In this document: positions 8,331 through 17,715 of the stretch, one piece after another
Layout: the number at the start of each line of letters is the position of its first letter
Position numbering within the stretch: the stretch's first letter is position 1
Assembly (NCBI RefSeq): GCF_038096175.1
Contig: NZ_CP151099.1
Location: 1,614,501-1,678,500 of the forward strand
Direction: 5' to 3'
DNA: 64,000 nt
Source of the DNA: Nostoc sp. UHCC 0302
Lineage (GTDB): Bacteria > Cyanobacteriota > Cyanobacteriia > Cyanobacteriales > Nostocaceae
The notes under the pieces: generated by a model
Told to the model about the DNA's origin: nothing
What the model saw: the letters and a program-made list of their open reading frames with translations, nothing else
The model's database searches: none
Translations under genes and position numbers: made by a program

Positions 8331-8768
8331 CTAGCATCGAAATGCACAAGAATCAGATTTAGGTAGAAAAAAGCCCTTAAGAATGCGTTTGAGTGAACTA
8401 AATTTAACCCGTCTGATAGCTTTGTTCACATCTAGCCACTGCCGTTTTCTTTGGCTTGCTTCTGGATAATGTTCGCTGAGCATTTCAACTGGTAGCAAAT
8501 ACATCTTGACTCGATAAATTTTACCTCGTTTACGGTATTTATAAGTACCTAGTTCATTGACATTTACTTGCCCAATTACCCCGGCTTCTTCCCACGCTTC
8601 TTTAGCTGCTGAAGCAGGTGGACTCATTCCATTCGGGATATCTCCTTTCGGAATTACCCAGTGTTGATAGTTACGGGTTGTAATCAGCAAGATTTCGATT
8701 TTGCCGTCTTTGACTCTATAGGGAATTACTCCAGACTGTTTAAAAACTTTGCTAACTTTTCGAGTCAT
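8331..8768 (-). CDS. NUDIX hydrolase
   Basis: 145 residues with a Nudix box at about 41-63, GDIPNGMSPPASAAKEAWEE followed by AGV. Against the consensus G-x5-E-x7-R-E-U-x-E-E-x-G-U, the first E is M and the R is K, while the metal-binding EAWEE core is kept. VIPYRVKDGKIEILLITTR and HWVIPKGDIPNG fit the diphosphoinositol/diadenosine polyphosphate phosphohydrolase branch. The C-terminal tail is basic. The substrate is unknown and the altered box could affect metal binding. Confidence 0.85.
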   Translation of the reverse strand: MTRKVSKVFKQSGVIPYRVKDGKIEILLITTRNYQHWVIPKGDIPNGMSPPASAAKEAWEEAGVIGQVNVNELGTYKYRKRGKIYRVKMYLLPVEMLSEHYPEASQRKRQWLDVNKAIRRVKFSSLKRILKGFFLPKSDSCAFRC

Positions 8769-9243
8769 GTGACTTCGATCCTCTACAATCTAGTCTTTTT
8801 GTACAATTTTTATTTCAAAAAGTCGAGAGCTGATTTCGGATGATTTTATTTTAGATGAATACTAAATTGCCAACGCCTTATATAGCAGATTTTCTGTTGC
8901 ATGAGTTAATAGTGAAAGTTGTTGATTTTTAAATATTGGGGTTTACTCCCAAGTAGAGAATTGTGCAAAGATTAAGAAACATGGTATTGTAGACTACAAA
9001 TTTTACGAGAAAAAATGTATTATTCATAAGTTTACATTTAGGGTAATACAGTCTATTCATAGAAAGACAAGAATTTTCTGTAATTAGTTGCATCTAAATA
9101 ACAATTATTATGTCTATGATTTTACAATCATAAAATCGATTGAGTAAAAAAATGTGTTCCTTATGGCTGATTGACAAGCACATTCTTGTTGAGGCGATCG
9201 CTTAAAATCTAGCATCGCTCTGAAATGTTAAGCCTCAATGTAA
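8769..9243. other. AT-rich intergenic region
   Basis: 475 bases between two minus-strand genes. It contains one HIP1-type GCGATCGC (about 9195) and short AT-rich inverted motifs. No gene, RNA or clear terminator was recognised. Confidence 0.4.
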
Positions 9244-10215
9244 TTAACTTAGCTTTTTTATATTTTGATATATGTAATATGAGGATATTGTATCTAAATT
9301 TATTTCTTTATCTTCATCCTCATAAGTATTTTTGAATAGGACTGTAAATGCACCAGCCCCTAACCTATCTTGAGGAAACATTCGATAACAAGGCATTGTA
9401 GTTAAATGTGACTGATATTTTGCTAAATGGCTGATTTCTAATGCTTGAAAATGAGGAAAGCGTTCCAAAAACCATTCACAAACCTGCTCATTTTCCTCAG
9501 ATGAATAAGTGCAAGTCATATAAGCTAGGTAGCCTTGGTGTGAGACAAGTTTAGCAGAGTTAGCTATGATCCGTTTTTGTCTATTTGCACTCTTATTAAT
9601 AGCCGTTGGATGAAAGCAACCGGGAGCTTTTTCACCTTTTGCAAGTAAAGATTGACCAGTACAAGGAGCATCTACAATCACTAGATTGCTAGAAAAAGGT
9701 ATCATTTCAGCAAAGATACTCGAATCTCTATTAACCACTGTACTAGGACTAATATGACAACGCTTTAAATTAGAAATTAGCATTCCCAAGCGTTTACCAA
9801 TAACTTCATTACTGATCAGTAAGTCTGGTTGCAAAGCTTTCCAAGCAAAGATACTCTTTCCTCCTGGTGCAGCACACATATCAAATACTAAACGCACTGG
9901 TTGAGGAATTGTTAATAAAGTACTAGATGCAAAGACAGAAGAAAAATCCAAACAATAGAAATATCCTTGCTCATGCAAAGGATGCTGTCCAGGTTTTTCC
10001 CCTAAGCATAAACGGTCAATAAATTGTGGTTGCCAATCGGTTGGTATTTCTACTGGAAAAGGCGACATATCTGGCTTATCTTGACACCAAAGAATACTGG
10101 GTTGAAAAGGCTGGGGGTTAACTAAAGCCTCAATAAAACTTTCACGCTCATCAAGATTTGCAAACAAACGGCGTGAAACTTTAAGTAATAAATTAGAAGG
10201 TTTTTCAATTTGCAT
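9244..10215 (-). CDS. RNA (cytosine-5) methyltransferase, RsmB/NOP2/Sun family
   Basis: 323 residues from the ATG at 10215; a longer frame to 10341 adds an unlikely apolar leader. The SAM-binding motif FDMCAAPGGKS is at 111-121. The two catalytic cysteines of the family are C185 in DAPCTGQS and C235 in YMTCTYSSEENEQ. The enzyme should methylate C5 of a cytosine in rRNA or tRNA. The protein lacks the N-terminal NusB-like domain of E. coli RsmB, so it is closer in size to RsmF/Nop2-type proteins. The exact target is undetermined. Confidence 0.9.
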   Translation of the reverse strand: MQIEKPSNLLLKVSRRLFANLDERESFIEALVNPQPFQPSILWCQDKPDMSPFPVEIPTDWQPQFIDRLCLGEKPGQHPLHEQGYFYCLDFSSVFASSTLLTIPQPVRLVFDMCAAPGGKSIFAWKALQPDLLISNEVIGKRLGMLISNLKRCHISPSTVVNRDSSIFAEMIPFSSNLVIVDAPCTGQSLLAKGEKAPGCFHPTAINKSANRQKRIIANSAKLVSHQGYLAYMTCTYSSEENEQVCEWFLERFPHFQALEISHLAKYQSHLTTMPCYRMFPQDRLGAGAFTVLFKNTYEDEDKEINLDTISSYYIYQNIKKLS

Positions 10216-10419
10216 ATATAAATAATTGTGTTGTATCAGAATAACAATAAAACTGTTACACAAGAACAATGTAATTAAGCTATTTGGCTTCATACTGAAA
10301 AGATAATGACCGCCATTAAAATTGCGATCGCAAGAGTGCATCTGCCTAAGCTTTCATTCAAAAACTAGAAGCTGACCAGACGCGATCGCTCTCATTAGCC
10401 CATTGCACCGGAGAAGGTC

Positions 10420-11841
10420 ATGCTCTTAGATAATTTTCAGCAGAAATTACGCAAAGAAGCACAATTATGGAGGGATGAAGGATTAATTAGTTCTTCGCAG
10501 TATGAGCAAATAGCAGACCGTTATCAATTTAAAAATCTGGACGCTGTTGCACGCGATCGCTTTATTGTCATCGTCATTAGTGTAGGCAGCATACTTTTAT
10601 GCTTAGGTATCATTACCTTTGTAGCAGCAAATTGGCAAGCGTGGTCACGAGAAGTCAAGTTCATTTTGTTAATGAGTTTGTTTCTATCGACTACTATCAC
10701 TGGTTTTTACACGTGGAGACAACCTGAAGGTAAAAAGTCACAACGCAGCAAGCGCTTATTGGGAGAAGGATTACTCTTTCTTAGCGCTCTCATTTTAGGC
10801 GCAAATTTCGCGTTGATGGCTCAGATGTTTAATATTGACGGCTCAAATTCCCAACTGTTTCTCGCTTGGGGGATTGGTGTTTTAGTCATGGCTTACAGCC
10901 TGTCCTTAAATTCATTGGGCATTTTGGCAATTGTCCTCATGCAAATTGGATATTGGACGGGACTAGGAGACTTGTGGTACTCTCAAAGTGAATTGACTTG
11001 GTCACGGCTGGTCGTGCAACATATGCCTTTACTATCATGGCTGTTGTATGTTCCCCTAGCCTACCTTTGTCGTTCGCGTTGGATTTTTGGTATGGCAGCC
11101 TTAGCCTTTGCTAGTTCCTTACAAGCCAGCCTCAATCCTCTGCCACTTCTCAATTATGCTGATGTAGCACCTTGGGTGGCATCCTTTGCTTTTGCACTAC
11201 CACCTGCATTATTCTGGAGTTATGATGACTTACTGTTCCCAACGATAAATTACAGGTTGTTTTTACCCCTGGCTCGTAGTTTAGCGCTGGTGTTCTTTGG
11301 TCTTGTCTTTTATGTCTTGTCTTTTCGTTGGCTTTGGCAAACTCCAAACTATACTTATAATCCGCCAACGACTTTGGCGAATTTATTCCAGTCTCTGCCG
11401 ATAATCGATTTGGGGATTCTCAGTGGTTTAGCGGTATTGCAGTGGTTGTTTCTGCTGCGTCAAAGAAACAATCCTCCTCGCCGAGAAGTGATTTTCACAA
11501 CTGCGCTGATTACCACTTTTATTGCAGCCATTGCCATAGTACCTTTTTGGCATCAAGCTATCACTCGCATTGATGAACTAGGCATTTTTATTTTCAATGT
11601 ACTTTTGGCGATATTAGCTTGGGGGCTAATTCAAGAAGGATTGAAGCTAAACAAAAGAAGCTCATTTTGGGGCGGTATGCTGCTGTTCACGCTGCAAATT
11701 ATTAGTCGAATACTAGAGTACGACACCGACTTACTTTTTAAGTCGTTGGTCTTTGTTTTATGCGGTTCAGGTCTAATTAGTGCTGGACTCTGGTTTGAAC
11801 GCCGCAAACCTGCTGCATCTAGTTCTAAAAGTAAGAACTAA
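10420..11841 (+). CDS. DUF2157 domain membrane protein
   Basis: 473 residues. A soluble N-terminal helical region (about 1-55, with EAQLWRDEGLISSSQYEQI) is followed by about a dozen hydrophobic segments. This matches DUF2157 membrane proteins, whose function is unknown. In many bacteria a DUF2157 gene is paired with a GDYXXLXY gene, and that arrangement is seen here with the next gene downstream, though separated by 250 bases of repeats. HIP1-type GCGATCGC octamers occur at the N-terminal coding end and just upstream. Confidence 0.85.
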   Translation: MLLDNFQQKLRKEAQLWRDEGLISSSQYEQIADRYQFKNLDAVARDRFIVIVISVGSILLCLGIITFVAANWQAWSREVKFILLMSLFLSTTITGFYTWRQPEGKKSQRSKRLLGEGLLFLSALILGANFALMAQMFNIDGSNSQLFLAWGIGVLVMAYSLSLNSLGILAIVLMQIGYWTGLGDLWYSQSELTWSRLVVQHMPLLSWLLYVPLAYLCRSRWIFGMAALAFASSLQASLNPLPLLNYADVAPWVASFAFALPPALFWSYDDLLFPTINYRLFLPLARSLALVFFGLVFYVLSFRWLWQTPNYTYNPPTTLANLFQSLPIIDLGILSGLAVLQWLFLLRQRNNPPRREVIFTTALITTFIAAIAIVPFWHQAITRIDELGIFIFNVLLAILAWGLIQEGLKLNKRSSFWGGMLLFTLQIISRILEYDTDLLFKSLVFVLCGSGLISAGLWFERRKPAASSSKSKN

Positions 11842-11859
11842 GCTGAGTGCTGAGTCAAG

Positions 11860-11926
11860 AGTAGAGACGCAATTATACTCTTACGAGAAGCCGCTCTTCG
11901 AGCGTCTACGCGTCTGTACAGGAGTT
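11860..11926. repeat. 67-bp dispersed repeat, copy 1
   Basis: Begins AGTAGAGACGC and ends CTGTACAGGAGTT. An inverted copy with two mismatches lies at 58976-59042, 47 kb away. It contains a small internal palindrome (GCTCTTCGAGC). Confidence 0.9.
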
Positions 11927-11945
11927 ATTATTCTCTCCCCTGCTC

Positions 11946-11995
11946 CACCTCAGCTACGCTCGGTGGTCGCCGAGCGCAGTCGAGGTGCGACCACC
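11946..11995. repeat. Nested hairpin repeat
   Basis: Two overlapping stems can form. CACCTC...CGCTCGG pairs with CCGAGCG...GAGGTG, and GGTGGTCGC pairs with GCGACCACC. This GC-rich palindromic repeat lies in the gap between the DUF2157 and GDYXXLXY genes and resembles the mobile palindromic repeats common in Nostoc intergenic DNA. Confidence 0.65.
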
Positions 11996-12090
11996 TGCTC
12001 CCTTAATCCCCAATCCCTATGTCTCTGCGTCAGTCCTAATTTCGTTACTTTTGACCTCTTCAACACCCATTTCTCTGTAGGACTACGCTC

Positions 12091-12804
12091 ATGACAAGTA
12101 GCTCTTCTGAATCTAAAAATAAATCTTTGTCTCCTGAAGCCGAATTCTCTGAAAAGGTTACTTTTCGCGATTATCTGATAGCCTCAGAACAGAAATCGAA
12201 TAAACCCTTACCTGCTTGGCGGCTAGTAGCTCCTTTGCTGATCCAAACAGGGCTAATTATGGCAGTACCAGCTCAAGCGCTGTACACAGACGTGACGGGC
12301 AAGACCGTAATTTTGCAAACTGCGCCTGTAAACCCCGCTAATGTACGGCAGTCTAACGCTCTGGACTTAAACTATAACATATCCCGTACTGAAACCTTGA
12401 GAAGATTACCAGGCTGGCAACAGTTGGTTATGAAAGGCCGTGGAAGTGGCAGACGAGTGCCAGATGGAACGAACTTGTATGTGATTTTGCAAGAGCAGCC
12501 ATCTTTTGGTGGTGGTGTTCCCAGAGCTTGGAGACCTTTACGAGTTACTAGAGAGCGCCCCACTTCGTTAAGGGCAAATCAGGTAGCTTTAAAAGGGGTG
12601 TATGAAGATGGCTCTGTCAACTATGGTTTAGAAACATATTACATCCCTGAAAACCAACGGCAGCAGATTAACAACGATATCCGACAAGCCCAACGAAACC
12701 GAGGAGGACAGCGACCCCCTGTGGTAGTAAAAGCGAAAGTCGATCCACAAGGTAACGCCGTACCTATTAGTATGTGGGTACGCGATCGCAACTATCGCTT
12801 TTAG
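12091..12804 (+). CDS. GDYXXLXY family protein
   Basis: 237 residues. One apolar segment at about 48-65 (LVAPLLIQTGLIMAVPAQAL) acts as a membrane anchor or signal, followed by an extracytoplasmic domain. SNALDLNY at about 95-102 is a degenerate form of the family's GDYxxLxY signature. YGLETYYIPENQRQQI fits the conserved second half. Pairing with DUF2157 supports the call. Function is unknown. The ATG at 12091 follows a repeat-filled gap, and the N-terminal 40 residues are polar. Confidence 0.75.
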   Translation: MTSSSSESKNKSLSPEAEFSEKVTFRDYLIASEQKSNKPLPAWRLVAPLLIQTGLIMAVPAQALYTDVTGKTVILQTAPVNPANVRQSNALDLNYNISRTETLRRLPGWQQLVMKGRGSGRRVPDGTNLYVILQEQPSFGGGVPRAWRPLRVTRERPTSLRANQVALKGVYEDGSVNYGLETYYIPENQRQQINNDIRQAQRNRGGQRPPVVVKAKVDPQGNAVPISMWVRDRNYRF

Positions 12805-12906
12805 TATACATTTAAGCGGGATAGTCAAGGGTCAGGGTTAATACTCTTGACCCTTAACCTTGGACTTTGCTAAGCGGCAAGAATCTGCTATTTAGACGCA
12901 CGTTAG

Positions 12907-13134
12907 TTAATCTTCATGCCGTAGACGCCATGCTGCACCGCAAGCGGCCCCAGCCCCTGCTACCAGTCCAGTACTCATGCCTTCTATAGTCTTTTGTATT
13001 GGATCTAGAGTCAGGCACTCATTTGTAACGTTACTGTTTTGCAAGCAGAGACTGCTTTCTGCCCAACTTGCGGTTCCTCCTAATACTACCCCAGTCACAC
13101 TACAGGAGATAACTAGCAGCAAAAGACGTTTCAT
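12907..13134 (-). CDS. Small secreted hypothetical protein
   Basis: 75 residues from MKRLLLLV at 13134, or 79 from 13146. A signal peptide is clear: a basic start, apolar core LLLLVISCSVTGVVLGG, and a likely cut after ASWA. An L-x-x-C lipobox-like ISC occurs early but is poorly placed. The mature part has three cysteines (SLCLQN, NECLT, GAACGA) and a glycine/alanine-rich stretch. No family was recognised. It lies alone between the GDYXXLXY gene and the kinase pair. Confidence 0.55.
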   Translation of the reverse strand: MKRLLLLVISCSVTGVVLGGTASWAESSLCLQNSNVTNECLTLDPIQKTIEGMSTGLVAGAGAACGAAWRLRHED

Positions 13135-13293
13135 TTTTCTATCCATAGATGGATGTGTCGAGTGTAAAAGTAATAATCAGTTCTCAACTACTTTACACAT
13201 CCTTGCTGATATTGTCAGCTGGTTTCAACAACACTCAGCACTAGGACAGCAGAAAATAAGCAATTTATACTTGATTTATCCTACCAAACTTGA

Positions 13294-14571
13294 TTAGCCA
13301 AGTGAACCGTCGAGTGCTATGGGTATTTTAACTGTAAACTCCGTTCCTTGTCCTGGAGTCGAGGTACAACTTAGCTGACCCTTATGTTTTTCTGCAATAA
13401 TTTGATGAGCGATCGCTAATCCTAGCCCAGTTCCCTTACCAACCGCTTTCGTTGTGAATCTAGGATTAAAAATACGTTCTTTGATGTCCTTAGACATTCC
13501 TAGCCCATTATCTTTAATATAAATACTAATACTAGTATCTAAGTTCAATTCTGTCGTAATTATTATTTGATAATTTTGTTTTTTACTTTCCCCAAAATCA
13601 GATTCTTCTAATGCATCTATAGCATTTGCCAATAAATTCATGAACACTTGATTAAGTTGACCAGGATAGCAATTTACTAATGGCAGTTCACTATAGTTTT
13701 TAATAATTTTAATTTCTGGGCGTTTTTTATTCTTCTGGAGCCGATGACGCAAAATCAGAATTGTGCTATCGATTCCTTCATGGATATCAAATAGTTGAGT
13801 ATTATCAGAATCTCCTCGCGAAAATATACGTAAGCTGGTACTAATTTTGCAAATCCGCTCTGCACCATCTTTCATAGAAAATAGTAGTTTCCACAAATCT
13901 TCACGCAGGAACTCAAAGTCAATTGCCTTAACTTGTGCTAACAGCGATTTACTAGGGTTTGGTAATTCTTGTTGATATAAGTTGATTAATTTAAATAAAT
14001 CATTAATATAATCTAAAGCTGGCGGAATATTTCCGGCAATAAAGCTGACAGGATTATTAATTTCATGAGCAACCCCAGCCATCAAATTTCCCAAAGCAGA
14101 CATTTTTTCACTCTGTACCAGTTGAGCTGTTTGCTCTGCCACCCGCTGTTCTAATGTTTCATTAAGCTGTCGCAGTTCTACGGCTTGTCGCCGCAATTGC
14201 AAATGAATTTGCACCCGTGCTAGCACCTCTTCTTGCTGAAAAGGTTTGGTGATGTAGTCTACTGCACCTACACTTAGCCCTTTGACCTTATCTTGGCTAT
14301 CTGAAAGTGCCGTCATAAAAATTACAGGAATTTCTTGAGTACAAGGCTTAGCTTTGAATTGTTGGCAAGTTTCAAAGCCATTAATTCCTGGCGGCATCAT
14401 TACATCCAGCAAAATTAAATCTGGCTTTACCTCGTTTAAAATTAAGAGTGCATCTTCGCCACTTTGGGCAATTAATGTCCTAAAACCTGCTGTTTCCAGC
14501 ACTTCAAACAGCAATTTCACATTAGTAGGAGTATCATCTACGATTAGAATGAGCGGTTGTGAAGTATCCAT
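13294..14571 (-). CDS. Response regulator-histidine kinase hybrid (REC-HisKA-HATPase)
   Basis: 425 residues, cytoplasmic. The N-terminal receiver domain has phosphoacceptor D56 (LLDVMMP), with K109 in ITKPF. A coiled coil spans about 125-158, followed by HisKA with H169 in GVAHEINNP and an HATPase domain with GLGMS and [10 protein letters not shown]. This REC-first layout can take phosphate from an upstream kinase. It lies 22 bases downstream of the large membrane kinase on the same strand, so the two probably form one operon and relay. No output DNA-binding domain is present. Confidence 0.93.
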   Translation of the reverse strand: MDTSQPLILIVDDTPTNVKLLFEVLETAGFRTLIAQSGEDALLILNEVKPDLILLDVMMPPGINGFETCQQFKAKPCTQEIPVIFMTALSDSQDKVKGLSVGAVDYITKPFQQEEVLARVQIHLQLRRQAVELRQLNETLEQRVAEQTAQLVQSEKMSALGNLMAGVAHEINNPVSFIAGNIPPALDYINDLFKLINLYQQELPNPSKSLLAQVKAIDFEFLREDLWKLLFSMKDGAERICKISTSLRIFSRGDSDNTQLFDIHEGIDSTILILRHRLQKNKKRPEIKIIKNYSELPLVNCYPGQLNQVFMNLLANAIDALEESDFGESKKQNYQIIITTELNLDTSISIYIKDNGLGMSKDIKERIFNPRFTTKAVGKGTGLGLAIAHQIIAEKHKGQLSCTSTPGQGTEFTVKIPIALDGSLG

Positions 14572-14593
14572 ATGTCTGCTCTATTTATATTAA

Positions 14594-17365
14594 TTAATTA
14601 CCGTTAAGGTGGGGTTTTATTAATTTAATAATGGCTTTGTTATCGAGTGCTTCTGCGAGTTGCAAAACTGATTGCACAAACTGCTGATACTGTGCGTCAA
14701 GCAGTTGAAGACGTTGTGCTTCCAGTTTAATTCCCTGAATATCACCAATTCGAGCAGCACTGTAGAGCGATCGCAATTCTGCAACGGGTGGAATTACTAA
14801 TGTGGCATCAATGACATCAGAAGCAGAATCATGAACAGAAATGCTTGCTGTTTCATACTGCCAAGTTAGCTGTAATTGTTGTTGAAGCTGATAAAATAAT
14901 TCTTCTGATTGGACAGGTTTTGGTAAGAAATTATTTGCGCCTGCGTCGTAGCTTTGCTGGCGATCAAAGCTGAATACGCTGGCAGACGACACAATCACAG
15001 GCAGGGTTTGCCCTTTTGGTTGATTGCGTAATTCTTTAAGCATTTCTAAGCCATCCATAATAGGCATGGCGATGTCAGTAATGATTAAGTCGGGTTGATG
15101 TAGTTGATATTTGGTAAGAGCATCCTGACCATTTTCAGCTTCGATCAATTCAAAGCCTAATGGTTCGAGTAAGTTGAGAATAACAAAGCGGTTCTCCCAG
15201 CGATCGTCTACTACTAGAATTTTCTGTTTCTTGCCTTGGTAACCTACAATCTGATTTGCAGATTTAGTCGCATCCAGTTCAATCCATCCACTTGCCTCAA
15301 GTAAATCTACTTCAAACCAAAAGGTACTTCCCTCGCCAATTGTGCTTTCTACCTGCAATTGGCTACCCATTATTTGCACAATTTGCTGACTGATGGCGAG
15401 TCCTAAACCAGTACCTTCTGTCATACGTTGCTGATCACCAACCTGTTCAAAGGGCAGAAATATTTTTTCTAACTGTTGTGGAGTCATACCAACGCCCGTA
15501 TCTTCAATTTGGAAACGGATGCGGTGAATGGGTAATGAGTCATTGACTACTCCGACTTTCAAGCAGACGCTCCCTTTGTCTGTGAACTTAATCGCATTAC
15601 CCAGCAGATTAATTAATACTTGGCGTAGCCGTTTATCATCAGCATTAAGTGCCAACGGCAGCTTATTGCGTGGCTCAAAGGTAAAGGAAATGTCTTTTTG
15701 TTCAGCGCGGATACGAGAAATTTCAACTATACCGTTGAGAAAAGTTTCAAAGTGAAAATCTTTGGTGAAGAGTTCGAGTTTTCGAGCTTCTATTTTTGAG
15801 AGATCCAAAATATCATTAATCAGTGTTAGTAAATGGGAACTGCACTGGTGAATAATACTAACGCTGTCTTTTTGCTTCGGAGTTGCAGTTTTATCGCGTA
15901 GCAAGATTTGAGCATAACCGAGAATGCCATTGAGTGGTGTACGCAGTTCATGACTCATGTTTGCCAAAAATTCGCTCTTGGCATGATTAGCGGAATCGGC
16001 TACTAATTTAGCTGCTTGTAGTTCAGTTGTCCTTGCGGCGACACGTTGCTCAAGAGTGGTGAAAGATTCTTGGAGTTGCTTCGCCATATGATTAAATGAC
16101 TTAGCCAAATTACCTAACTCTTGAATTCCTTTGACTTCGACTTGTTGATCAAGTTGTCCATTAGCGATCGCTTCACTAGCTATATTTAGTCGTTGAATCG
16201 GATAAGCAATCCAGCGGGAAGTGTAAATTCCGAGTATTGTGGCTAGAAAGAGCGCACCCAAGCAAAGCAAAATAGTTGTGCGGGTATTAGCATTAATCTG
16301 CGCCATAAAATCAGATTTTGGCACTACTACTACCACTAACCAATCCAATCCAATTTCATCTTTCCAAGGGGTAACTTGAATGAATTGGCGCTGGTTATTG
16401 AGGGTAGCTACTAGTTCTTGATTCTTCTGAATTTGACTGAAGCTACCAAATTGATCCTTTAGATGTTTAGCAGTTGCTTGTATTAGGTTATCGGTGCTTT
16501 TGAGCGCGTTAATCCGTTGTGCAACTCCTTTTACTAAGATGAAAGGTTTTTCATCACTAGAACTAGCTATGATTTGTCCATCCCGTTCTACGATAAAGAT
16601 TTTTCCAGATGGACTCACCTTTAAATGCTGAAGAAAATCGCTGATATTAGATAGCAGCAGGTCAACTCCTAAAACCCCAATTATCTGTTTGTTCTTGTCA
16701 TACACTGGACGGGCAGTACTAACAGAGACAAATTCTGGAGTGTCGTCCCAGTTATAAACTTTGCTCCAAACGGGTTTGCCTAAATGAACTGCTCTTAAAT
16801 ACCAATCTTCTTTTAGAGGTTCGTATTCGCCGTTTGTCAGTACTTTGATGCGGTTTCCCTGATGGTCTGTTTGATAAGTATTACTTTTCCCTTGGGTTCT
16901 TGGGGAAAGTTCATCGATTGTCACTCCTTGGTCTTTTATCCAACGCCCAGCACCTACATATTCGCCTGTGGTCAAGGCATAAAAAATATAGCTGACCTCA
17001 TGGATCTGCATCTGTTGCCAAAAATAGTGACCTGTATTTTCCAAGTCTTGTAGATTTATCAACCCTCTTTCTACAGCATCAGCATTCATCTGATTGAGTC
17101 GCAAAGGGACTGCTAAATAGGTATCTAAATGTTGGTCTACCCGACCCCCCACTTCGCTCATTAACTGATTAACCAGATTGTTGACTGTTTTCTGCCCATT
17201 TTGCAGCGATAAATATCCTGTTAGCCCGACAACAGCAAAAATCTGTAAGACAAATGGCACAACTAGAACTAGTTGCAAAGGGATTTTCTGGTTAAAGCTA
17301 TGAAACTTGACAGATTTCTGTTGCTGGGGGAGCTGCATAGGCTCAAGTCCTAACCAAAGGGACAC
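14594..17365 (-). CDS. Membrane hybrid sensor histidine kinase (dCache-HAMP-HisKA-HATPase-REC)
   Basis: 923 residues. TM1 is at about 31-53. A periplasmic sensor of the double-Cache type (about 60-355) contains WYLRAV and [13 protein letters not shown]2 is at about 363-383 and HAMP at about 384-436. HisKA has H472 in [12 protein letters not shown]. The HATPase domain has GTGLGLAIS at 651-659. The C-terminal receiver has D764 ([12 protein letters not shown]), and a short tail may be an Hpt-like or degenerate domain. Cache sensors usually bind small organic ligands; the ligand here is unknown. The start could be MSLWLG or the internal MQLPQQ at residue 10. Confidence 0.93.
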   Translation of the reverse strand: MSLWLGLEPMQLPQQQKSVKFHSFNQKIPLQLVLVVPFVLQIFAVVGLTGYLSLQNGQKTVNNLVNQLMSEVGGRVDQHLDTYLAVPLRLNQMNADAVERGLINLQDLENTGHYFWQQMQIHEVSYIFYALTTGEYVGAGRWIKDQGVTIDELSPRTQGKSNTYQTDHQGNRIKVLTNGEYEPLKEDWYLRAVHLGKPVWSKVYNWDDTPEFVSVSTARPVYDKNKQIIGVLGVDLLLSNISDFLQHLKVSPSGKIFIVERDGQIIASSSDEKPFILVKGVAQRINALKSTDNLIQATAKHLKDQFGSFSQIQKNQELVATLNNQRQFIQVTPWKDEIGLDWLVVVVVPKSDFMAQINANTRTTILLCLGALFLATILGIYTSRWIAYPIQRLNIASEAIANGQLDQQVEVKGIQELGNLAKSFNHMAKQLQESFTTLEQRVAARTTELQAAKLVADSANHAKSEFLANMSHELRTPLNGILGYAQILLRDKTATPKQKDSVSIIHQCSSHLLTLINDILDLSKIEARKLELFTKDFHFETFLNGIVEISRIRAEQKDISFTFEPRNKLPLALNADDKRLRQVLINLLGNAIKFTDKGSVCLKVGVVNDSLPIHRIRFQIEDTGVGMTPQQLEKIFLPFEQVGDQQRMTEGTGLGLAISQQIVQIMGSQLQVESTIGEGSTFWFEVDLLEASGWIELDATKSANQIVGYQGKKQKILVVDDRWENRFVILNLLEPLGFELIEAENGQDALTKYQLHQPDLIITDIAMPIMDGLEMLKELRNQPKGQTLPVIVSSASVFSFDRQQSYDAGANNFLPKPVQSEELFYQLQQQLQLTWQYETASISVHDSASDVIDATLVIPPVAELRSLYSAARIGDIQGIKLEAQRLQLLDAQYQQFVQSVLQLAEALDNKAIIKLIKPHLNGN

Positions 17366-17715
17366 ATCTCACAGCCTTAGCATTCCCCATTTGAGTATCA
17401 AAAATTCTCAGCAGTTATACTAATTCGTAATTCGTAATACCGTTTCTCTAAAATATGACGACAGATTACAGATTAAATCAGGCAAGGAATTGCGCTTAAG
17501 CGCTACTACGTAGCTTGCTTCCACGAAGTGGTACGATGTGTTGCTTTTCTACAAGAGAATTGGTATGAGTAGTAATTCGTAATTTAATAGGCAAAAGAGA
17601 AGAATTCTTAGAGTGTGCGTAAGGCCTAATTTTAAAGAATTAGTGTAAGGGTATAGGAGAAGAAGTTTTTTCTTATAACCCCATACCCCTAGTATTTCAT
17701 TTACATCCTACATCT
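17366..17715. other. Repeat-bearing gap between sppA and the kinase pair
   Basis: 350 bases. Imperfect inverted arms ATACCGTTTCTCT (17437-17449) and AGAGAATTGGTAT (17554-17566) enclose palindromes GCGCTTAAGCGC and CTACGTAG at about 17490-17515. AATTCGTAAT-type direct repeats lie just outside. This resembles a degenerate miniature element. No coding potential was seen. Confidence 0.4.

Noticed and set aside
11780-12094. 104-codon plus-strand frame between DUF2157 and GDYXXLXY genes
   Set aside because: It overlaps the DUF2157 3' end in another frame and then reads through the 67-bp and hairpin repeats.
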